Below, piece after piece: positions 33,611 through 44,300 of a stretch of 64,000 bases of DNA. Made by a program: the position numbers and the translations under genes. The notes beneath the pieces are model-generated. The model searched no databases. It had not been told where the DNA came from and saw only the letters and a program-made list of their open reading frames with translations. Source of the stretch: Marchantia polymorpha subsp. ruderalis (lineage: Eukaryota > Streptophyta > Marchantiopsida > Marchantiales > Marchantiaceae); the NCBI GenBank assembly GCA_037833965.1, contig AP031355.1, forward strand, positions 6,039,501 through 6,103,500, read 5' to 3'. Every line of letters starts with the position of its first letter. Within the stretch, counting starts at the first letter, position 1.

Positions 33611-36451
33611 TCACATGTGGTATTTCTTCAACCGCCACCCGTTCACTCGGGTGCCTAACAAATCGCCGGCCAGGTCCGCAAGTTGGATGGATCCATTCGG
33701 GAAGACTTCGACAACCCTGTAAGGTCCCATCCACCTTAGGTGCAGTTTGCCTGGGAACCTGGCATGTCTGCTGTCGTAGAGCAATGCCAAATCACCCGCC
33801 TGCAGGAGTACCGGTTTGATCTTTTTATCGTATCTCTCCTTTCGGCGGAGCTGGATTTTCCTGGTGCGATCTTCGGCGTCTCTTCTCCTCTCATCCAGCA
33901 GCGTGACTTCCTGTAACCTGTAGAGCTGACTCTCCTCTGCGCCCATCCTCTGCAAATCCATCGTTCGATGGGTGGGTACTTCAAATTCGATTGGGAGGAT
34001 CGGGTGTTGCCCATACACCAGAAAGTATGGTGTCTGTTTGGTCGTGATCTTCTCAGCTGTGCGGTACGCCCATAGAGCGGCTGCTAGCTTCGTATCCCAG
34101 TCGTGAGCGTGATTCACCGTGACCTTGAGTAGTATTTTACACAGCAGTCCATTGGACTTCTCCGTCAGTCCATTTGCCTTAGGATTGTATGGAGTAGTCT
34201 TCCGGTGCTTGATGTGGAAGTACCGTGTCAGATCTTCGATGATCTGATTCAGAAAATGCGTGCCCCGGTCGCTCACTAGCTCTAAGGGACATCCGTAGCG
34301 TGTGATAATCGACTCAAACAAGAATGCTGCCACTGTGGCAGCATCATCCCTTCTGGTGGCTCTGGCCTCTACCATCTTGGTGGCGTAGTCCGTTGCTACC
34401 AGAATGTAGCGCCTTCGTGTACTTCTAGTCACTGGTTGTATCGGCCCTACAAAGTCAATACCCCACTTTTCGAAAGGTGCTAGAGGCATGATGGGAGTCA
34501 GGGGCCATCGTGTTGTAGGCGTCGGTCTCCCCGTCCTCTGGCAACTATCGCACTTGCGGATGTAATCGAGAACATCCTTAAACATGGTCGGCCACCAATA
34601 CCCCGCGTTTAGGATCTTTGTGACCGTGTTCCTGGTGGCATAGTGTCCACCCGCCTCCTCTGTATGCATCGCACTCACTATTCTTGGTACTTCTGATTCC
34701 TCCAGGCATCTGCATAAGCGCTCATCCGCCATCTTCTTGAACAAAACCCCCTGCTGGAGTTGATACGGGCCTGCCTTATGAATAAAGACAGTTCGCTGTT
34801 CCAAATCCATGCCCTCGGGGCACTGGAGGGTTAACAGATATCGATACAGGTCGGCATAGCGGGACTCATGTCCTGCAGACAACTGAAATAACTCTTCATC
34901 TGGAAAATCGTCCACCAATTCCTCTTCTGTCGGCTGGGTCCATAATCGGGACAAGTAATCCGCATTTTCGTGGTGCACCCCTTTCCTGGTCTGGACTGTG
35001 TAGGTGAACTCTTGTAGTAACAACACCCACCTGGCGATTCGACCGGATAGGTCGGCTTTCTTGACTAGGTGTTGCAATGCGTAGTGGTCCACATGGAACA
35101 CAAACTCGTAGCAGATTAGGTAGTGACGGAACTTTTTACAGGAGTACACCATCCCCAACGCTTCTCTCTCCGTCGTGGTGTACTTCCGCTCTGCTAGAGA
35201 CAGCTGTCGGCTCGCGAAGTAGATCGGGTAGTCCTTCTTGTTGTCATCCTTTTGACTCAGTACTACACCGATGGCGAATGCCGAAGTGTCAACGTAAACA
35301 TGGAATGGTCGATTCCAGTCTGGACTCCTTAGTACGGGAGCAGTCGTGAGTTTCGCTTTCAGAGCTTCAAATGCTGTCTGCTGGTTCGCACCCCAAGCAT
35401 AAGGCTCGTCCTTCTTCAACAACTTGGTCAGGTCCGCCGCCAGTATTGCATACATGTGTATGAATCTTCGGTAGTAGCCCACATGACCCAGGAATGCTCG
35501 CAGCTCTCTTAGATTCGTGGGTGGCTCAAGCTCGAGTATAACTTTGACCTTCTCGATGTCCACCGCAATGCCTTCTGCCGAGACCCGATGACCCAACAAG
35601 ATCCCACTAGTCATGAAGAAAAAGCACTTCTCGGGATGCAGTGATAAACTGCTCTCTCTACATTTATCGAAGGTCTGCTTCAAGTGACTTAGGTGTTCAG
35701 ACCGCTTCCCAAAGACACAGAAGTCATCTATGAATATCTCCAGGAACTTCCTCAGTTGTTCCTGAAAGATATTGGTCATCATCCGTTGAAAGGTGGCAGG
35801 CGCGTTGCATAGACCGAAGGGCATCTTGTGGTATGCGTAAGTTCCCCAGTCGGTTGTGAACGTAGTTTTATCCTTGTCCTGTTCACGGATAGACACCTGA
35901 TTGTAACCTGAGAACCCATCCAAGAAGCTATAACATTCATGTCCTGCAACATGGTCTAGAATGGCATCCGTGAATGGTAACGGGTGATGATCCTTGCGTG
36001 TTGCTGCATTCAACTTCCGGAAATCCTGACACACTCGTATCTTACCCGTCAACTTCTTGGGTACGATAACAATCGGCGACACCCACTCGCTGCTGAGCAC
36101 AGGGTAAATAATACCAGCGCTCAAGTACTTATCTATCTCCTCTTTCACTAGCAAGGAGTACTTTGGGTTGAGGCGATACTGGCGCTGTCGTATGGGTACT
36201 GAGTCGTCCAGTAAATCGATACGGTGCTCCCCATACCGTGCAGGTATCCCCTTCATGTCCTCGATCCTCCAGGCGAAGACGTCGACATAGTGGCTAAGGA
36301 ACGCCTGTACTTTCCTTAGCTCGTCTCCTCTCACTGCGCTTGATACCTTCAAGCACTTGCCGGGACTGAGTTGTACTTCGTGACAGTCACTAGGGTCGAC
36401 AATGCCCTCGGTGTGACTCGTCTCACTCCTTCCCAGTCCCACAGTTAATTG
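33611..36451 (-). CDS. pol: Pol of D: reverse transcriptase, RNase H, integrase (intact)
   Basis: Follows gag in the same frame after one UAG codon; there is no ATG at its start, so it is probably made as a Gag-Pol fusion (about 946 aa of Pol). Positions are counted from the GTG at 36442. Reverse transcriptase spans about 85-290, with SFLDGFSGYNQV (Asp175) and the catalytic FIDD at 237-240. RNase H spans about 378-500, with Asp385 in VYVDTSAFAIG, TTEREALG and NADYLSR. Integrase has HTEEAGGH with CDSCQ (zinc site), then Asp663 (WGIDF), Asp725 (VSDRGTHF) and Glu761, a DD35E core. The C-terminus has MGPYRVVEVFPNGSIQL, a GPY/F-type module, and no chromodomain. No second RNase H domain is evident. 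It stops 38 nt before the 3' LTR, leaving no room for an env-like gene. Confidence 0.93.
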   Translation of the reverse strand, partial: QLTVGLGRSETSHTEGIVDPSDCHEVQLSPGKCLKVSSAVRGDELRKVQAFLSHYVDVFAWRIEDMKGIPARYGEHRIDLLDDSVPIRQRQYRLNPKYSLLVKEEIDKYLSAGIIYPVLSSEWVSPIVIVPKKLTGKIRVCQDFRKLNAATRKDHHPLPFTDAILDHVAGHECYSFLDGFSGYNQVSIREQDKDKTTFTTDWGTYAYHKMPFGLCNAPATFQRMMTNIFQEQLRKFLEIFIDDFCVFGKRSEHLSHLKQTFDKCRESSLSLHPEKCFFFMTSGILLGHRVSAEGIAVDIEKVKVILELEPPTNLRELRAFLGHVGYYRRFIHMYAILAADLTKLLKKDEPYAWGANQQTAFEALKAKLTTAPVLRSPDWNRPFHVYVDTSAFAIGVVLSQKDDNKKDYPIYFASRQLSLAERKYTTTEREALGMVYSCKKFRHYLICYEFVFHVDHYALQHLVKKADLSGRIARWVLLLQEFTYTVQTRKGVHHENADYLSRLWTQPTEEELVDDFPDEELFQLSAGHESRYADLYRYLLTLQCPEGMDLEQRTVFIHKAGPYQLQQGVLFKKMADERLCRCLEESEVPRIVSAMHTEEAGGHYATRNTVTKILNAGYWWPTMFKDVLDYIRKCDSCQRTGRPTPTTRWPLTPIMPLAPFEKWGIDFVGPIQPVTRSTRRRYILVATDYATKMVEARATRRDDAATVAAFLFESIITRYGCPLELVSDRGTHFLNQIIEDLTRYFHIKHRKTTPYNPKANGLTEKSNGLLCKILLKVTVNHAHDWDTKLAAALWAYRTAEKITTKQTPYFLVYGQHPILPIEFEVPTHRTMDLQRMGAEESQLYRLQEVTLLDERRRDAEDRTRKIQLRRKERYDKKIKPVLLQAGDLALLYDSRHARFPGKLHLRWMGPYRVVEVFPNGSIQLADLAGDLLGTRVNGWRLKKYHM

Positions 36452-36454
36452 CTA
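36446..36454 (-). promoter_or_regulatory. Gag-Pol readthrough signal UAG-CAA-UUA (D)
   Basis: The gag stop TAG (36454-36452) is followed by CAATTA, which fits the TMV-type readthrough consensus UAG CAR YYA. Pol lies downstream in the same frame. Element E has the same nonamer (TAG at 49668-49666). Confidence 0.75.
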
Positions 36455-39283
36455 TTCGTCTTCCGGCTGAATAGCTTCCGTCCCTTCTTCTTCTTCCACC
36501 GAGCAGCAGGCGACGAATCCCACGAAGTAATCGGATTCGGTACCACTGGAATCCGATCGCGCGGTCGACTCACTGTCCTCGCCCGATGTGTAACCTGCAC
36601 TTGTCGATGGGGTCTCTCCTTCGTGCCTGACCCTATTCCAGGGCACCGTAATGGTTTTGGTCGGTTCCGAAGGATGAGGAAACTTAAGGCGATGTCTTCG
36701 CCAGTCACATCTGACTTGTGCACCATATAGCCATGGTCGCCCGAGCAGAACGTCATAGCCCTGCTTCATCATCGGCTGAAGGATGATATACGTCAACCGA
36801 AAGTCCGCACCCCCGATGGTTGTCTTGACATTGCGCAGCATACCTGCAGGCATTCTCCGCGTCTGATCCGCTAATCTCAACACACGCTTCGAGGGTTCGT
36901 ATTGACTGAACCCCAAGGCTCTCGCTGTATCCTCCGTCATTATGTTGACTCCTGATCCAGAGTCGATTGGCACTCTGCGTACACAACATCCTGCTATCTC
37001 CACATCGATCTCGGGTGGCGCTTGGTCTTCGCTCTCCACTTGATATACTTGAGAGGATGTGGATGCGCGCGGCTTCCGCGGATGCCGTAGCGAAAGCATC
37101 AACATTCTCCGATACGTCTTATTGTCCTCCAAGAGCTGCTTGAACGTAATGTTCACTTTTCGACTCCCGAGATCTTCAACCAAGTCATAGTGGGCACGTT
37201 GGGGCGCCGGGGTCGGCGACGCTCTGCGAGGTTCCACGGTGGCTGCCAACTTCGCCCCAAGGGAGGATGTCAGGTCTGGCCGCGGTGGGTCCTTTTGAGT
37301 GCGGATCGCTTCCTGCAACAGGTTGGCTACCTCGTTGCGGATATCCGGAGCATAGTCCCGTTTCAGTAGGCGCACTGGCTCGTCCTCGACTGCTGCCTGG
37401 GGGCGCACTGCTGGTGCCTCCCGCGTAGTCGAAGACTTCCGAGTAGGTCGCGAGTCGGACTTGCTGGATGTCTTCTCCTTTCCTTTTCCCGTCCGGTCGG
37501 CGGGTCTCCGTTCGTGCTTGCGAGTGTCACGCTCTTGCTCCTTGGATTTCTTGGAGCTACGAGTTTCGACCCGTGCGCACATAACCTCTTCAGCCGGCCA
37601 TTCTTCGTCTTCGCCATCCCCGTCTGAACCTACTTCGACCTGGTTAACTTGCACGTCCTCCTTGGCAGGAGTGTTCACAAATCGTACCACTGGCCGAGGG
37701 ACTGGTGGCTGATCACACTCTGGCGCAGTGTGCCCGACCTTCTTGCAATTACTACATGTCGGAGCATAATCGTTTCGCCTTTTTGGATGGGGACACTGCG
37801 GTGAGAAGTGCCCAACTTCCCCGCAATTATAACAAGCTCGCGGTGGCGGTGGGTCAAACGTCCCTGGAGGTGCTCTCCGCCTCACAGGTACCGTGGTGGC
37901 CCGATCCACCGGAATATATCGTGGGACTTGCATTGCTGAAACTGCAGGAGGGGTAGGCACCGACTGGACGGCGTAGGCTGTCTCTTCGCTAGCCTCTCCA
38001 TAGTACTGAGGGTGCTCTCCATAGTACGGTTGCGCCCACTCTACTGCGTTGACTGGATATGACGGCCGGGTGGTAAGGCACTCGGTGTTTGCATGTCCCA
38101 CCGCCCCGCACGTAGTACACCATAAGTTCGCTCGCACTCTTCCGGGTGATTTTCGGCGATCATGCCCGCCTACCACTTGCACCTTGAGATCGGCGAAGTC
38201 CTTCACAAGGGTCTCCATCTTCGAAGCTATATCTCCCGGCGCTCTGTCCGTAGTCACTCGTCGGATGCCCTTTTTCTTCGCTGACCCATGCTTCTTCCTC
38301 TTCTTCTCCTCCTCCGACGATGAGGTTTCCTCTTCTTCGGATGAAGAACGGTTCTCGTCCGAAGACGATTCCTCCGATGACGGTGTTGCACCTCTACGTC
38401 GTCTTCGCCCTCCCTTCGGTTTGCGCTCCTTCGACTCCCGTCTCTCTCTCCCTCTTCGGTTAAGAGTGGAAGTTTCGAAGGCTTCTGCCGATGCAATCAC
38501 ATCCTCAATAGTGTCGCACTTGCTGCGTCGGCAAAAAGTCTCCATCTCCCGAGTTAAACCGGTCACGTACCAATCCACAGCTTGTTGTACCGAGAAAGGG
38601 GACCCTGGTCCTGTTTTCGGTATTCTGTCGAGGAGGTCCAGAAATCTCTCAGTGTAGTCACGCAGACTCTCCTTCTTCTCTCGCTGCAAATTACGTAACT
38701 TCGTCAAAACCCGGCTGTCGTAGCCGAGCTCGCGAAAGCGGCGAAGGAACTTCTCCTTCAGCTGGGCCCATGTTGTCAACCCAGTCGGATCGATGCTCTC
38801 GTGATTATACCAACTCCTCGCTTTCTTCCGCAGAAGGCTTGGAAAGATCCTTAGTCGGTCGTCGTCTGCGATCTCGCGATTGGCAATAGACACCGACTCG
38901 AATAACTTGATGTATGAATCTGCATCGTCGTCATCCCCACTCCCTTTGTACTTCGGGTAGGAATGTTTAGTAATCGGCTGAGGTAGCCGCACATTGGCTT
39001 GTCCGTCCGCCATCGATGTGTCTGTCGACGGTCCTCGGGCGGTCGGTTCTACTTCACTAGGCGGGTCCGTGCAAGGAATATCTAGTAGAACTGTAAGCAC
39101 TAAGTTTGGTTCCGAGTCGCCGGGGGTAGGTTCCCCAAGGATGTCGGCCGAACTAGGCTTAGGTACTCTTTTTGGTGTTTTCTTGTTTTGACGCCGTGTC
39201 TCTTCCACGGCCTTCTCTGAATCTCGTCGGAACTTGCGGACAGCCCTAGCACTTAGATTGCTCCCGCCAGCCCCCGTCGACAT
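36452..39283 (-). CDS. gag: Gag-protease of D (943 aa)
   Basis: Structural Gag fused to an aspartic protease. Residues about 100-270 are the capsid-like retrotransposon Gag domain (YPKYKGSGDDDDADSYIKLF, WAQLKEKFLRRF, LRDYTERFLDLL). Residues about 285-345 are a basic and Ser/Glu-rich linker. Three CX2CX4HX4C zinc knuckles lie at Cys389-Cys402, Cys484-Cys497 and Cys510-Cys523, the first well separated from the other two. Residues about 580-630 are Lys/Arg/Ser-rich. The protease is at about 755-870, with catalytic Asp774 in PIDSGSGVN and the LLGRPWL motif at 846-852. The ATG at 39283 lies about 47 nt after the PBS. Gag ends in a leaky UAG context. Confidence 0.92.
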   Translation of the reverse strand: MSTGAGGSNLSARAVRKFRRDSEKAVEETRRQNKKTPKRVPKPSSADILGEPTPGDSEPNLVLTVLLDIPCTDPPSEVEPTARGPSTDTSMADGQANVRLPQPITKHSYPKYKGSGDDDDADSYIKLFESVSIANREIADDDRLRIFPSLLRKKARSWYNHESIDPTGLTTWAQLKEKFLRRFRELGYDSRVLTKLRNLQREKKESLRDYTERFLDLLDRIPKTGPGSPFSVQQAVDWYVTGLTREMETFCRRSKCDTIEDVIASAEAFETSTLNRRGRERRESKERKPKGGRRRRRGATPSSEESSSDENRSSSEEEETSSSEEEKKRKKHGSAKKKGIRRVTTDRAPGDIASKMETLVKDFADLKVQVVGGHDRRKSPGRVRANLWCTTCGAVGHANTECLTTRPSYPVNAVEWAQPYYGEHPQYYGEASEETAYAVQSVPTPPAVSAMQVPRYIPVDRATTVPVRRRAPPGTFDPPPPRACYNCGEVGHFSPQCPHPKRRNDYAPTCSNCKKVGHTAPECDQPPVPRPVVRFVNTPAKEDVQVNQVEVGSDGDGEDEEWPAEEVMCARVETRSSKKSKEQERDTRKHERRPADRTGKGKEKTSSKSDSRPTRKSSTTREAPAVRPQAAVEDEPVRLLKRDYAPDIRNEVANLLQEAIRTQKDPPRPDLTSSLGAKLAATVEPRRASPTPAPQRAHYDLVEDLGSRKVNITFKQLLEDNKTYRRMLMLSLRHPRKPRASTSSQVYQVESEDQAPPEIDVEIAGCCVRRVPIDSGSGVNIMTEDTARALGFSQYEPSKRVLRLADQTRRMPAGMLRNVKTTIGGADFRLTYIILQPMMKQGYDVLLGRPWLYGAQVRCDWRRHRLKFPHPSEPTKTITVPWNRVRHEGETPSTSAGYTSGEDSESTARSDSSGTESDYFVGFVACCSVEEEEGTEAIQPEDE

Positions 39284-39330
39284 TCACCGAGCATGGCTGC
39301 TCGTAAAAACCCCGGTGTTGACGCAACTGT

Positions 39331-39347
39331 CCCCGGCAGCGGCGCCA
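39331..39347 (-). promoter_or_regulatory. Primer binding site of D (tRNA-Asp type)
   Basis: TGGCGCCGCTGCCGGGG on the minus strand pairs with the 3' end of plant tRNA-Asp(GUC) with one mismatch. It lies 22 nt from the end of the 5' LTR. E has the same site at 52545-52561. The tRNA 3' sequence is recalled general knowledge. Confidence 0.85.
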
Positions 39348-39369
39348 AAAAGAAGTTGTCGGCTTCTTA

Positions 39370-41380
39370 TGTAATAACCCACTAAAGGCTAAAACTGCAA
39401 TATAGTGGTAGAAAGGTCGAACCCACAGGGACAGAGGAACACACAGGGTACAAAGTGTCACGTTTAACAGACTATTGATGAGTTTGAATTCTCAGGCGAC
39501 TGTCACTCCCAGAAATACTGCAAGTGTCCACTCGGAGCGCACTCGGAGGTCGCACAGTGCAGCGTAACACACACACACACACACACCTGAAACTACAGAA
39601 ACACAACCCAGAGATCCGTTAGGACCTCTACTTCAAGATTTCAGGGGGAAAGTCTCTCTCAAGCACACTCGGCAAAGCTGCGGGTAGTGACTTCCAACTC
39701 CGGCTTTTACAACACTTCCACTAGCTTGCTGCTAGTGTAGGAAACCCGGTTTGGACTGCCTACTTCGGATCGAAGTCACTCATACGCGGTGAACAACACT
39801 CTCAACTCACAAAACGCGCAGAGAACACAGGTCCGCACTGAAGGACTCACTGAGAAACATTCCAGTAACACAACAACAGTCTATTGAAGAGTTTGAATTC
39901 TCAGGCACTTGTCATTCCCAGAAATACTACAGGGGTTACCCTCACGGCACCTGCTGCAGCGTAACCTGAATTTACAACCAAGGCTTACACGAAGTAGCAA
40001 AACTTCACTTTGGCATTCAGGGGAAAAATCCCAAAGGAGTACAATCAGAAAGAAACACTCGAAGGTGTAGGGGCGAAACTGTTCAAGTATCTAACTAGTC
40101 ACTGGCTCTGAGCATCGGCAGTCACCCGCAGGTGCAGTTCCGAACTACTCAAGTCTCTAACCAATGTACTAGCTCTGAACATTCGGCCGCAGGCCTTCAG
40201 CTACAAAATGCGGAACGCTAAGTTGTAACTCCTCGTGCGTGGTGACAGAGCTCAAGGACACAAACACGCAAAGGAAATGGGTTCCTGATCTATACTTCTG
40301 AGTTTGGGAAAGAACCCCAGGCAAAACGCCTGGAACTATTTTATACCTTCTAAGTCCTAACTAGCACTACACTGCACTACGCTACACGCCTGCACGGAAC
40401 CACGCTACACTACACTCCGCGGAACCTGTACTGCGTCTCCTGCGCGGCCGACTGCCGCGCACTAACTCCCTACCCTGCCACTCTTCCGCTCGACTGCGCA
40501 GTCCCAACCGCTGCAACGCCGCGGACACCTCCCCCTCGAGGGCGGACATGGTATCCTGTGCCTTCGACAGAAAGGCCTCGAGCTTCTTCGCTACCTTCCG
40601 CCGACTCCTACTGTCGCCTGACAACAACCCGGCTGCGCGCAATTCAAACTCACGCAGTGTGAGTTTCTCCTGCGCCTTCACTTCCCAGTGGGCGTAGCCC
40701 TTGAGACAGTGGGCGACTCGCCTCGCCGTCTCCACCTTCGTGCGATCCGCCTCCTTCCTGCGATCCTCTTCAATGGTCACTAATTGCGATTCGGCTTCAG
40801 CACGTTGCGCCCTCAATTCGCCACACTCTGACTGCAGACTGCGGATTAATTCTTCATCCGCCTGCCGTGCGAGCTGACATTGTTCCAACAACCGCGTCTG
40901 TCGCACGAGCTCCTCTGACAAAATCCGATTCTCGGCCTGCTCAGAGTTGAGTGCTTCCTTGACCTTCACCTGCTCCTTGGTGAGCTCGCCCAGTTTCTCA
41001 TCCTTCATCTTCTCGGAGTGCTTGTAGAATTTCTGATTAAGCTTGTACTGTCCCCACAAGCACTCATGCTTCTCCTTCAAGTCCCTCAACTCCTGGTCCA
41101 CTCTAGCTAATAGCTTGCTGGTGTGGACTTTAGTGCGAGTCCGCCTGCGCACTAACTCGATGTAAGATCCCGGCTGGAGTGGGTCGGCGTATTTATCGAC
41201 CTTGCGATCCAAGTACCGCAGCAACGGAATCACCTGCTCAGAGAGCGCCGCCGCCGGCGCTCCAACAATTTCCTCCTCCTCCTCCTCGGTGTCTTCTGCT
41301 CCTGACATTTCTTCCGTGGAGCCTCCGTCCTCATCATCCGAGTGGAGAATTTCAGTCGCCATTGATTGCGTCGGCGACTG
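39370..41380 (-). repeat. 5' LTR of D, proximal part (promoter, R/U5, end of LTR ORF)
   Basis: This is the part of the D 5' LTR next to its internal region. It holds the TATA box (40336-40345), hairpin, R/U5 duplication and the last 326 codons of the LTR ORF (41362-40382 open). It is cut at GACTG (41376-41380) by element E. The gag-pol promoter therefore still sits next to gag despite the insertion. Confidence 0.9.
40382..41380 (-). pseudogene. Family-1 LTR protein of D 5' LTR, C-terminal part
   Basis: Acidic tract, coiled coil and basic tail are open with no stop. The upstream part is at 57982-60135, separated by the whole of element E. Broken only by that insertion. Confidence 0.88.
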
Positions 41381-44300
41381 TGTAATAACCCACTAAAGGC
41401 TAAAACTGCAATATAGTGGTAGAAAGGTCGAACCCACAGGGACAGAGGAACACACAGGGTATAAAGTGTCACGTTTTAACAGACTATTGAGGAGTTTGAA
41501 TTCTCAGGCAACTGTCACTCCCAGAAATACTGCAAGTGTCCACTCGGAGCGCACTCGGAGGTCGCACAGTGCAGCGTAACACACACACACACACACACCT
41601 GAAACTACAGAAACACAACCCAGAGATCCGTTAGGACCTCTACTTCAAGATTTCAGGGGGAGAGTCTCTCAAGAGTACACTCTGCGAAGCTGCGGGTAGT
41701 GACTTCCAACTCCGGCTTTTACAACACTTCCACTAGCTTGCTGCTAGTGTAGGAAACCCGGTTTGGACTGCCTACTTCGGATCGAAGTCACTCATACGCG
41801 GTGAACAACACTCTCAACTCACAAAACGCGCAGAGAACACAGGTCCGCACTGAAGGACTCACTGTGAAACATTCCAATAACACAACAACAGTCTATTGAA
41901 GAGTTTGAATTCTCAGGCACTTGTCATTCCCAGAAATACTACAGGGGTTACCCTCAAGGCACCTGCTGCAGCGTAACCTGAATTTACAACCAAGGCTTAC
42001 ACGAAGTAGCAAAACTTCACTTTGGCATTCAGGGGAAAAATCCCAAGGAGTACAATCAGAAAGAAACACTCGAAGGTGTAGGGGCGAAACTGTTCAAGTA
42101 TCTAACTAGTCACTGGCTCTAAGCATCGGCAGTCACCCGCAGGTGCAGATCCGAACTACTCAAGTCTCTAACCAATGTACTAGCTCTGAACATTCGGCCG
42201 AAGGCCTTCAGCTACAAAATGCGGAACGCTAAGTTGTAACTCCTCGTGCGTGGTGACAGAACTCAAGGACACAAACACGCAAAGGAAATGGGTTCCTGAT
42301 CTGCACTTCGGATGGGAAAGAACCCCAGGCAAAACGCCTGGAACTATTTTATACCTTCTAAGTCCTAACTAGCACTACACTGCACTACGCTACACGCCTG
42401 CACGGAACCACGCAACACTACACTCCGCGGAACCTGTACTACGTCTCCTGCGCGGCCGACTGCCGCGCACTAACTCCCTACCCTGCCACTCGTCCGCTCG
42501 ACTACGCAGTCCCAACCGCTGCAACGCCGCGGACACCTCCCCCTCGAGGACGGACATGGTATCCTGTGCCTTCGACAGAAAGGCCTCGAGCTTCTTCGCT
42601 ACCTTCCGCCGACTCCTACTGTCGCCTGACAACAACCCGGCTGCGCGCAATTCAAACTCACGCAGTGTGAGTTTCTCCTGCGCCTTCACTTCCCAGTGGG
42701 CGTAGCCCTTGAGACAGTGGGCGACTCGCCTCGCCGTCTCCACCTTCGTGCGATCCGCCTCCTTCCTGCGATCCTCTTCAATGGTCACTAATTGCGATTC
42801 GGCTTCAGCACGTTGCGCCCTCAATTCGCCACACTCTGACTGCAGACTGCGGATTAATTCTTCATCCGCCTGCCGTGCGAGCTGACATTGTTCCAACAAC
42901 CGCGTCTGTCGCACGAGTTCCTCTGACAAAATCCGATTCTCAGCCTGCTCAGAGTTGAGTGCTTCCTTGACCTTCACCTGCTCCTTGGTGAGCTCGCCCA
43001 GTTTCTCATCCTTCATCTTCTCGGAGTGCTTGTAGAATTTCTGATTAAGCTTGTACTGTCCCCACAAGCACTCATGCTTCTCCTTCAAGTCCCTCAACTC
43101 CTGGTCCACTCTAGCTAATAGCTTGCTGGTGTGGACTTTAGTGCGAGTCCGCCTGCGCACTAACTCGATGTAAGATCCCGGCTGGAGTGGGTCGGCGTAT
43201 TTATCGACCTTGCGATCCAAGTACCGCAGCAACGGAATCACCTGCTCAGAGAGCGCCGCCGCCGGCGCTCCAACAATTTCCTCCTCCTCCTCCTCGGTGT
43301 CTTCTGCTCCTGACATTTCTTCCGTGGAGCCTCCGTCCTCATCATCCGAGTGGAGAATTTCAGTCGCCATTGATTGCGTCGGCGACTGCCCCGAGTGGGG
43401 CTGCACGTCCTCGACGTGTGCTGCCTGCGAAGGCACGGCTGCAGCCTCGCTGCTCGTCGCCAAAATGTCTAAGGCGGAAGGCGAATGTATCCGAGCGGCA
43501 TCCCCGTCGCTCGCTGGTTGATTGCCCACCGCATTCTCTCTGTCGCCGTCGTCCGTCGCCGAAGGCGATCGAGCGGAGGGTGGCTGCGCGGGGTTGGATT
43601 GCGCATCGCGCATCGAGCTTTCATCCCGCGGACAGTCACTCCGCTCCACCGTCTGCTGCTCCCTCGATCGGTCCGTGGGGGCTGTGCCCGGCCCGTGCGC
43701 AGGCGCATTTGCCGGCGCCTTGTCCGCCGCAGGCGTAGCGCCGCGGACATCTATCGCCGAAGGCGACATGGCCGGGGGCCGCACGCCCGATGCTCCTTGG
43801 CCTATAGGCCCTACCGCCGAAGGCGCATCTATCGGCGGACTTCCCGCCGATGGTGCGGCCTCCGCACGCTCTCTGCTCGTATCTCCTCGGCTCGAAGGCC
43901 CTGGCGCCGAAGGCGCGAATTGCGGCGCGTGGTGCGCCGGTGGGTCTGGCCCCGAGGGCCGATGTCTCGTAGGCGGTTCTTCCGCCGGCTCCTTCCCCTT
44001 CCTACGTTGGAACGGGGGTGATTCTTGCCTGTGCACAGGCGGCACGTGCGGAGGTGTTCTGTGCATAGGTGACCTGTGCACAGGCGACCTGTGCACAGGC
44101 GAGCGCCTGTGCACAGGCGGACTGCTCCTTCCCACGCGTAAGCGTAGATCCACGTCCACTTGTGTTCGCCGGTCCGCGGAGGCTCGTCCGTCCGCGGAGG
44201 TTTGCCTGTGCGCAAACGGAACATCTGTCCGCATCGCACGTGGTAACTCCGGAGGCCCTTGGCCCGTAGGCGGCCTCTCTCCCGACGAGGTTGCAGCGTG

